A DNA stretch of 43,766 nucleotides, from NCBI RefSeq assembly GCF_902806695.1, contig NZ_CADCXN010000059.1, positions 1 through 43,766 of the forward strand, in the 5' to 3' direction. Below the pieces are notes generated by a model. The model searched no databases and was not told the origin of the DNA. It was given only the letters and a program-made list of their open reading frames with translations. The position numbers were made by a program, and so were the translations under genes. Positions within the stretch are counted from its first letter, which is position 1. Every line of letters begins with the position of its first letter. Source of the DNA: Candidatus Methylobacter favarea. Its GTDB lineage: Bacteria > Pseudomonadota > Gammaproteobacteria > Methylococcales > Methylomonadaceae. Of this stretch, positions 38,010 to 43,766 are shown piece after piece.

Positions 38010-38174
38010 CACTGCTAGAGCATTCACCTCACTAGAAAACACCTCAGAATTAATATTCCGCTTCACGAAAGTATTCGCTAAAAATCATCCAAAATCATTT
38101 TAGTTAATTCGGCTTTAAAATCTAATCTTGATTAGCTGATAAGATAGCAAAGACGGAGCTAAAAGGCTGGACAG
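38010..38174. other. Convergent spacer
   Basis: 165 bases between the convergent ligase and glycosyltransferase genes. No strong terminator hairpin was found. Confidence 0.4.
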
Positions 38175-39107
38175 TTACCAGGCCGGTTTCCATCCTAATA
38201 AGCCGGCGAGAAGATAAGCAGTATACTTTAATTTAAGAGGAAAATTAGTCCACGCTTTAAATAAGGATATGAGTGCGATTTTTTTATTTCCAGCTATCAA
38301 ATGAAGTAATCCGAAGGAGGCATGATATTCTGCCATTTGCCGATAAAATTGCAGTTTGGATAGACATCGCCCGTCCGGACTGCACAAGCCCCACCTTTTT
38401 ACTGAATTTAATAACAAAACTGTTCTGTAATCTATGGGACGTACTTTTCTATTGCCTTGGTGCATATGTTGGCGATAGAGAGTAGTAGTTTGTCGAATTT
38501 TTAGAAAGGGGTATTGCCTGGATATACGTAACCATAATTCCCAATCTTCGCTGTATGGCAAAGTTTCATCGAAAACCCCGCAGGTTTGGAAAACCTCCGA
38601 TCGAAACATTGCGGTACTGGTTAATACCCAACAATCCAAGAGTAAAAGATGATATATCCAGCCAGAAAATTCTTGGTCAATATCGTCATCATCGGCTATT
38701 TTGCCAAAGCTATCAGGTCTAGGAAAAATGCCTGAAGAATCAGGATGCCACAAAGTAAAAGTGCTATAAACAACGCCTGTTTCAGGACATTCTGCAAAGG
38801 CCTTTATTTGCCTGGAAATTTTATTAGGGTACCAATAATCGTCGTGATCCATTAAACAGATATATTGGCCTTTAGCTTCTTGTATACCCTTATTGCGTGC
38901 CGCGCATACACCGGCGTTCCGTTGACTAATTAATCTGACTGGATGGTCATATGTCTGAATAATTTCTTGGGTTTTATCAGTGGAGCCATCATCAATAATT
39001 AGCAGTTCAATACAGGAATAATCTTGGGCTAAAACACTATCAATTGTTTCAGCAATATAGGCTTCACAGTTATAGGATGGAATAATGATAGAGACCAAAG
39101 GATGCAT
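38175..39107 (-). CDS. Family 2 glycosyltransferase
   Basis: A 310-residue GT-A fold glycosyltransferase. PLVSIIIPSYNCEAYIAETIDSVLAQ is the GT2 opening (in blocks: VSIIIPSYNCEAYIAETID), then LLIIDDGSTDKTQEII with the nucleotide-binding DDGS, RNAGVCAARNKGI, CLMDHDDYW as the metal-binding DxD-type motif, and YSEDWELWLRISR with the ED acceptor-base motif. It should add a sugar from a nucleotide-sugar donor to a growing surface glycan on the cytoplasmic side. It is the last gene of a minus-strand operon and begins 1 base after the sulfotransferase stop, so translation is coupled. The sugar is not predictable by eye. The frame is intact. Confidence 0.93.
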   Translation of the reverse strand: MHPLVSIIIPSYNCEAYIAETIDSVLAQDYSCIELLIIDDGSTDKTQEIIQTYDHPVRLISQRNAGVCAARNKGIQEAKGQYICLMDHDDYWYPNKISRQIKAFAECPETGVVYSTFTLWHPDSSGIFPRPDSFGKIADDDDIDQEFSGWIYHLLLLDCWVLTSTAMFRSEVFQTCGVFDETLPYSEDWELWLRISRQYPFLKIRQTTTLYRQHMHQGNRKVRPIDYRTVLLLNSVKRWGLCSPDGRCLSKLQFYRQMAEYHASFGLLHLIAGNKKIALISLFKAWTNFPLKLKYTAYLLAGLLGWKPAW

Positions 39108-39108
39108 G

Positions 39109-40087
39109 CTAAACGTCCTTGCCTAACCCACGTTCTAAAAAACGCATTGGCTTGCCCAGCGCCCATGACCAGGAGCGAAAAATTTTATTCATGGTCAATT
39201 GCAGATCTCCGCGTATTTTATAAGTATCCATCAATTGATTAACCAGTAAAGAGGAAAAAGAATGCTGAATATTGTTAATTTGTAATCGGATGTTATCGAG
39301 TCTTTCAAAATTGACTTGAAGTTCGCTATTCGCCGCTGCAATTAATTGGCTATGCAGAGTCATGCCTAGTTCAATGAACTCAGACTGTTCACACCCATCT
39401 GATAAGGGTTGGTGATGATGAATCAAATCTTTAGAAATGAACTGAGACAAACCGTCTGAGGCTTGATTTAACGGTACAGGAAAACGTAAATCGAGGGTTT
39501 TCTCAATATTCATAAATGCCTCAACAGGATTATTCACCAGATTATCAAATGTGATGAATGTACGCATCAAGCTGCGAGTCCAGTATTCGGCATCGAGGTA
39601 ATGCAAAACCCATAATAAATATGATTTTTCCAGGGAAAAACCATCGCGTTTTTTTAAGGACAGATAGACTTCTTGGGGGACGAATAACTATTAGATATTT
39701 AGCCTCAATGCCTTCAGCGTCCATAATATTTATCCACCAGGGTAATAAACGGCAAACTCGCGGATCTTTAACAGCCCAAACAGCTGCCTGAGAAAAGTCT
39801 TTTCGTAAATAACCTTTGATTTTTTGGGCGTAATGGTCCAGTTCTTTACATTTCCACCAATCAGTATGTTTGGGTAGAATATCATCCCATGCCGAATATA
39901 AGGCCAATAAAGCCTCTTCATTGGTATCGGCAAGGTCGCTGTGTTCAAAATAACCTTTAGCATTAATATTGGCATGTCCGGCATAAAGTTTTTTACCTAG
40001 CGTCACGCCTAAACAATGAAGCATTCCAGTTGTAGCGGAAGTACCGCTACGGTGTATGCCTAAAATAATGATTGCCTGATTATTCAT
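39109..40087 (-). pseudogene. Sulfotransferase-family protein with one frameshift
   Basis: Two overlapping frames make one protein of about 325 residues. The first (from ATG 40087) reads AIIILGIHRSGTSATTGMLHCLG, a PAPS 5'-phosphosulfate loop, and AVWAVKDPRVCRLLPWWINI, the 3'-phosphate-binding part, then YLIVIRPP. A shift at a run of five G (39675-39679; C's on the coding strand) continues EVYLSLKKRDGFSLEKSYLLWVL and HYLDAEYWTRSLMRTFITFDN, the sulfotransferase C-terminal region, to the stop at 39109. The only lesion I find is this shift, so the gene is either newly dead, phase-variable, or a sequencing error. It would sulfate the polysaccharide or a sugar. It precedes the glycosyltransferase by 1 base and follows the flippase by 31 bases. 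Confidence 0.85.
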
Positions 40088-40118
40088 AAATGCCTTTGAA
40101 TAGTTTGCAAAAGTGTTT

Positions 40119-41597
40119 TTATTTTTTTATACGCGAGATAAGTTCGTATTCAAAGCCCATTGGTTTTCTCATCAGATACCATAGACTTAAAAGTGCAACG
40201 CTATACGTTAACGCTCCTACAAGCAATGATAAAAGTATCGTGAATTCCGGTGCAAGCCCAGGGAACATTTGCTGGCTCGCATGTAAAACAAAGTACATAA
40301 CCATGCCAGCAATGACAGGACGTATCCAAGCAGATAAAATCGCTAAAAGAGTTATTGATTTCAATGTTCTTAAAAGATAAAAAAGCCTGAAGATTGTCAA
40401 AGACGTGACACTGAGTCGGCCATATAAAATGGTTTGAAAATCGAAATTATTTACAGAAAGCGTATAAACCACGAGCAATGTAATAATACCCTCCACAATG
40501 AAAATGAGAGCAAAATCCCGGGTTTTATTCATTAACAACAGAATTTCCCCGATAGGTTGGTTAAATCCGCCAATAAGGCTTATGACAGCCAATAACTTCA
40601 ACATAGAGGCGGCTTGGATGTATTGCGCGCCATAAATGAGGTGTAATACCGGTTCTGCAATTGAAGCCAGACCCATTCCCGCCGCCATGGCTATGGTGGC
40701 AGTTATGTTGAATATTTTTTTTATACTTTCTTCAAGCCATGCCTGATCGTGTTGTTTAGTCGCCAGAGCAGGTAATAAAACTCGTCCCAATGGGTACAAT
40801 ATCTCAAATACCGCCATCTCAGCCAGTTCCCCGGCTATGGCATATAACCCCACTATTGTGGGACTAAAATAGGCAGCCAATACTAAACGGTCGGCTTTAT
40901 TGGTAAGAAATATAGCAATTGAGCGCACCATCATCCAAAACGAAAATCCGAACATTTCTCGTCTGGCAGATAATGACAGACGGGGGCGGTAGGGATGCAT
41001 TAAATAAGTCAACATCAATCTGGTGACCGAGCGCGCTACCCCTCCTAAAACAAGAGCCCAGTAAGAGTGCAGCCACAACCCGAAGCCCATCGTCGCAATA
41101 ACTCCTATTAGCTGGATGGACACGTTAATCTGAAAGTCTTTGTGAAAGGCGAGATTGCGCCGAAATTGGGTGAATCCGATATTAGTGAAGCCATCAATAA
41201 GCATGCTTATGCTCATGGCGTACAATACCGGTTCAAAGCGAGGATCATTATAAAATTTTGCTGAGAAAAAACCTGCTACAGCAATCAACGCTGCAATGAA
41301 AATATGAATGAGTATTGAGAATGTCCAGGCTGTATCGTAATGCTTACGCTGAGGATCGGGGTGGCGTATTAATGCATTATCGACTCCCAGGTCGGTAAAC
41401 GCATCCAATAGCCCGACAAGCGCGGTTGCTACGGCCATAATACCAAAATCTTCCGGTGTTAACAGACGGGCAATAACTACCATTGAGGCAAGCCCCATAA
41501 ACCGGGATAACCAGCGCATGCCAACGGTCCAGAATGTTCCGCGGATGACTTTGGAGCCTATCGATTGGGTTTGGGTAAGCAATGGGTTGATACTCAC
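40119..41597 (-). CDS. Polysaccharide flippase (Wzx/MOP type)
   Basis: A 492-residue membrane protein of the MOP exporter superfamily, polysaccharide_synt group, about 12-14 helices. IGSKVIRGTFWTVGMRWLSRFMGLASMVVIARLLTPEDFGI is typical of Wzx-type flippases (in blocks: VIRGTFWTVGMRWLSRFMGL, VVIARLLTPEDFGIMAVATA), with DLGVDNALIRHPDPQRKHYDTAWT and NKADRLVLAAYFSPTIVGLYAIA following. It would move undecaprenyl-linked glycan repeat units across the inner membrane, for later joining by the ligase/polymerase. It sits between the broken upstream glycosyltransferase (17 bases away) and the sulfotransferase on the same transcript. The frame is intact. Confidence 0.92.
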   Translation of the reverse strand: MSINPLLTQTQSIGSKVIRGTFWTVGMRWLSRFMGLASMVVIARLLTPEDFGIMAVATALVGLLDAFTDLGVDNALIRHPDPQRKHYDTAWTFSILIHIFIAALIAVAGFFSAKFYNDPRFEPVLYAMSISMLIDGFTNIGFTQFRRNLAFHKDFQINVSIQLIGVIATMGFGLWLHSYWALVLGGVARSVTRLMLTYLMHPYRPRLSLSARREMFGFSFWMMVRSIAIFLTNKADRLVLAAYFSPTIVGLYAIAGELAEMAVFEILYPLGRVLLPALATKQHDQAWLEESIKKIFNITATIAMAAGMGLASIAEPVLHLIYGAQYIQAASMLKLLAVISLIGGFNQPIGEILLLMNKTRDFALIFIVEGIITLLVVYTLSVNNFDFQTILYGRLSVTSLTIFRLFYLLRTLKSITLLAILSAWIRPVIAGMVMYFVLHASQQMFPGLAPEFTILLSLLVGALTYSVALLSLWYLMRKPMGFEYELISRIKK

Positions 41598-41614
41598 AAA
41601 ATAGCGTAGAGTGT

Positions 41615-42472
41615 TTAGGATTGTTGAACAATCAGGTGTTCAGAAAAAGGATTGTTAGCGTCAAGTTCGTCGTCGGATGTAAATAACTGCATCTGGGATT
41701 GTGACGGCAAAAGAAAATCATATTCCGTGGCTGTAGCGCGCCAGCCATGCATGCCAGAAATTTCTTTGGGATCGAAACTTTTTTTAACGTATTTCTGAAT
41801 AGCGTGATCCAAACTCAAAACGATGTAATGTTTAAGCTTGAAATCGATAGGATAGGGACGAATGCCTGGAAAATCGACTAGATGTCCACCGCTGGCATGA
41901 AGATTGATTGAAGGAGGACCAAAGCGGTGATTTTTTATAAGTTCTCGGGCAAAAGCTTTCATTCCCATCCATCTGCGCGGCTGTTTTTTCCAAGCATTGA
42001 GCCGGTGCGGATGGCGTGGGCCAAAAGGATAGTACCAGTGCATGGTTTTTTGAAAATCTGGGTGCTCGTGGTTAGGCGATTCGCGCACCGGTAAAAAAGT
42101 GTATTCCATAAAATTGATGGCGTTGTAGCCTTCGTTGTCTACCTGAGCGATGGCTTCGGCCAAGGTTTGGTTTGATGAAGGAGGCAGGCGAATTTCATCT
42201 AGGTCTGCATGCATAAACCAGTCAGCTTCAAGCTCATCAGCTAACTTTTCTTTTCATCTCAATTGCTTGCTTAACTCAAACATTCTGTTACGAGAAATAG
42301 TTTCAATGCCAAGAAGGTTTTTGTTGAGATACTCCCGAGCGATTTCGACGGTAGCATCCGTCGATTCGTTATCAATTAAATATACTTCTACACCCTGGTT
42401 GAGATAATGGTCCAGGCAAGCACGAATGAATCTTTGTTCGTTATAGGCAGCAAGAATGACGATGATTTTCAT
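41615..42472 (-). pseudogene. Family 2 glycosyltransferase with in-frame TGA
   Basis: From the ATG 42472 the frame reads KIIVILAAYNEQRFIRACLDHYLNQGVEVYLIDNESTDATVEIAREY (in blocks: IIVILAAYNEQRFIRACLDH, VYLIDNESTDATVEIAREYL), a glycosyltransferase-2 start with DNEST as nucleotide loop. It stops at TGA 42254-42256. The same frame then continues KEKLADELEADWFMHADLDEIRL, with the family DxD-like HADLDE motif, and runs to 41615 without further lesions (KTMHWYYPFGPRHPHRL, GGHLVDFPGI, GMHGWRATATEYDFLLPSQ). The protein would have been about 285 residues. A single TGG-to-TGA change explains the break. It heads the minus-strand polysaccharide operon. Translation could re-start after the stop, but the donor-binding half would be separate. 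Confidence 0.85.
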
Positions 42473-42496
42473 TGTGAAATTAAAAATTAAGCTCAA

Positions 42497-43346
42497 TCAG
42501 ACTTTTAAGGAGTTTTCCATTTATTTTTGTGGTAATCAAGTCTCAGGCTATTTTAGCGAAAATTGAGTCAACTATAATCCATTTTGGAGTTATTTACTGA
42601 TTTTTATACCTTTGGCGTAGTGCCTCTGCTTATGAGAGGCAGCGTCATAGAACAGTTAAAAAGTAAAACTGTTTATCGATTATTTTTTTAGTAGTCGTCG
42701 TCAGGACCATTCACATAGTATGACTTTAACGATAGCCTGAAAAAAGCCATACGATAAAATATTAGCCTGTCATGCTCTTTTCTGACCAGAATAAAGTTGT
42801 ACATATATCGTTGCTTGAGAGACTTTTGGGCTTTAAGCCATTATTGCTTTACTAGTCGACATCAGGGGTTTAATAACAAAAGTTATACATTGATTTTCTT
42901 ATATTTTCTTACTAGGTAAATAATAGAACTGGATTAATTAAAATTTCAAATAAAGAGCCATTTAAGTCTCCTATCGAGAACTTTTTCTTAAGTAAAAAAC
43001 GTCAGATTCTTTTTAAAACATTAAAGCAGCCTGAAAATCCTAAAGACTTTACTGCTTAAAAAAGCAGGTCAGCCACTTTCTTGACGCCCTTGTACTTTAT
43101 AATAATACAAGCCAGCCCTATCATAAAAATCCTTTACCTCCAGGCTATCAAGTCCTTCTTTTCAATATAAAGAAATTCGATGAAATATTATTAAGATAAA
43201 AAATTATTTCATAACGATTAGCTACCGGGAGGGTGCTTTTTCCTATTAATCGATTATTATTTAAACACTGGTAAGGATATTTTTACCGGAGTGTAAGTAT
43301 GATGGGACTGGGAGTTTTTGATAATATGGCAAATAATGACGCCGAC
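42497..43346. other. Long AT-rich intergenic stretch
   Basis: About 850 bases with no supported gene. It contains the upstream region of the polysaccharide operon. A short inverted repeat CTGCTT / AAGCAG near 43050-43067 was noted but lacks the features of a terminator. The end runs into the decayed IS3 OrfA. Confidence 0.5.
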
Positions 43347-43483
43347 TTATTATACGACTTCAATACCGATTGCGCTTGTATGGCTATCCTGGCAAACCTG
43401 CTGATACTCAGGCCTTGATTCCTGATCAGTTGGATAACCGCTAACTTAAGGCTGGCATTAATTAGCCTGTGTTTTTGACTCAT
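43347..43483 (-). pseudogene. Decayed IS3-family transposase OrfA fragment
   Basis: From ATG 43483 the frame reads SQKHRLINASLKLAVIQLIRNQ and GLSIS, the helix-turn-helix start of IS3-type OrfA ('S.KHRtFsaeFKleViqLIrdQGLSIseVcrDm'). One missing base after SIS moves the next part to another frame, which reads QVCQDSHTSAIGIEVV and stops about 43347. The leucine-zipper part and OrfB are missing. It belongs to the same broad family as the OrfB relic at 6.6-7.1 kb but need not be the same element. Confidence 0.7.
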
Positions 43484-43593
43484 AATCCCGGTTCCTCTTT
43501 AAACTCATTAACCTGGGATATTAAAATGAACAGGGTTTTGATGCTTTTGAGGTATAGATTGAGACGCTGAGTAAAAATAGACTCTCTGTCCAT

Positions 43594-43622
43594 AAAAAAC
43601 CCGCTTTAACGGCGGGTTTTTT
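43594..43622. terminator. Bidirectional rho-independent terminator
   Basis: AAAAAACCCGC pairs with GCGGGTTTTTT around a 7-base loop (TTTAACG), an 11-bp stem with T tracts on both strands. It lies 37 bases downstream of the minus-strand OmpA-family stop and so probably ends that gene's transcript. Confidence 0.92.
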
Positions 43623-43659
43623 ATTATTTTATGGTAGCTTGCAGGTCAAGCCCTGCCAG

Positions 43660-43766
43660 TTAATCCAGCCAGACCAGGACCACCCGGCGGTTTTGGGCGC
43701 GGCCTGCTTCGGTGCTGTTATCGGCTATTGGCTGCGATTCGCCATAGCCTTTGGCAATCATATGGT
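43660..43766 (-). CDS. OmpA-family C-terminal domain, 3' end
   Basis: Only the last 34 codons lie in the window; the gene enters from the right. The frame reads [32 protein letters not shown] and stops at 43660 (in blocks: [29 protein letters not shown]). 'GxGExxPiaxNxTexGRaxNRRVxl' is the peptidoglycan-binding OmpA-like domain signature (Pal/MotB/OmpA). Such proteins tether the outer membrane to the cell wall. The N-terminal part, which would tell whether it is a porin, lipoprotein or stator, is outside. A strong terminator follows. Confidence 0.88.
   Translation of the reverse strand, partial: HMIAKGYGESQPIADNSTEAGRAQNRRVVLVWLD

Noticed and set aside
43050-43067. CTGCTT / AAGCAG inverted repeat as terminator
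   Set aside because: Short stem, no following T run and no gene ending nearby.

Overview
The window looks like a chromosomal segment of a gammaproteobacterium. The main support is the block radC (minus) / coaBC - dut - algC - argB (plus), the order known from Pseudomonas and relatives. A proC-yggT-yggU block and an ilvI-ilvH-ilvC operon of gammaproteobacterial type add to this. Family resemblances (a large two-part AlgC, an exosortase-A-type O-glycosylation ligase, fused membrane/spermidine-synthase protein) suggest a Methylococcales methanotroph, but that is only an inference. All calls were made by reading frames and motifs by eye; no database search was run.

Layout. 1-3.7 kb: 3' part of an ApbE flavin transferase, a membrane-fused spermidine-synthase-like protein, then two minus-strand enzymes (carboxylesterase, GFA-type zinc protein). 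3.7-9.9 kb: an accessory 'graveyard' with a decayed IS4-like transposase, one intact unknown secreted/anchored protein, a decayed IS3 OrfB, a decayed MazF-type toxin-antitoxin pair and a heavily broken PLD-SNF2 helicase of the defence-associated kind. 10-16.2 kb: radC, coaBC, dut, algC and argB. The membrane-anchored N-terminal module of AlgC is broken while the catalytic frame is open. 16.2-21.4 kb: a decayed coiled-coil gene, frameshifted yggU, yggT, proC, then a radical-SAM SPL-like/SDR pair and a decayed ParDE-type pair. 22.3-25.6 kb: a DUF1097 membrane protein and a two-gene operon of a four-helix membrane protein plus a long coiled-coil protein with an SPFH-like N-terminus. This operon is the best candidate for an undescribed system.

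26-30.8 kb: ilvIHC (branched-chain amino acid synthesis) closed by a clear terminator, then rimO. 30.8-34.7 kb: an emfourin-type protease inhibitor left beside a stump of its M4 protease, then zur and a ZnuD-like TonB receptor, each preceded by a palindrome resembling a Zur operator. This forms a plausible zinc-import regulon. 34.8-35.3 kb: a stand-alone CinA/PncC domain.

35.9-42.5 kb: a surface-polysaccharide region. A methyltransferase is translationally coupled to an O-antigen-ligase-like protein on the plus strand. Facing it is a minus-strand operon of glycosyltransferase, flippase, sulfotransferase and glycosyltransferase. Two of those four carry single disabling lesions (a frameshift at a G5 run and an in-frame TGA). 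The window ends with an IS3 OrfA relic, a strong bidirectional terminator and the 3' end of an OmpA-family gene.

A theme throughout is asymmetric decay. Core biosynthetic genes are intact, while mobile, defence, toxin-antitoxin, protease and surface genes carry stops and frameshifts at different stages. Two of the freshest-looking frameshifts sit at runs of five G, so sequencing error must be excluded before reading them biologically.
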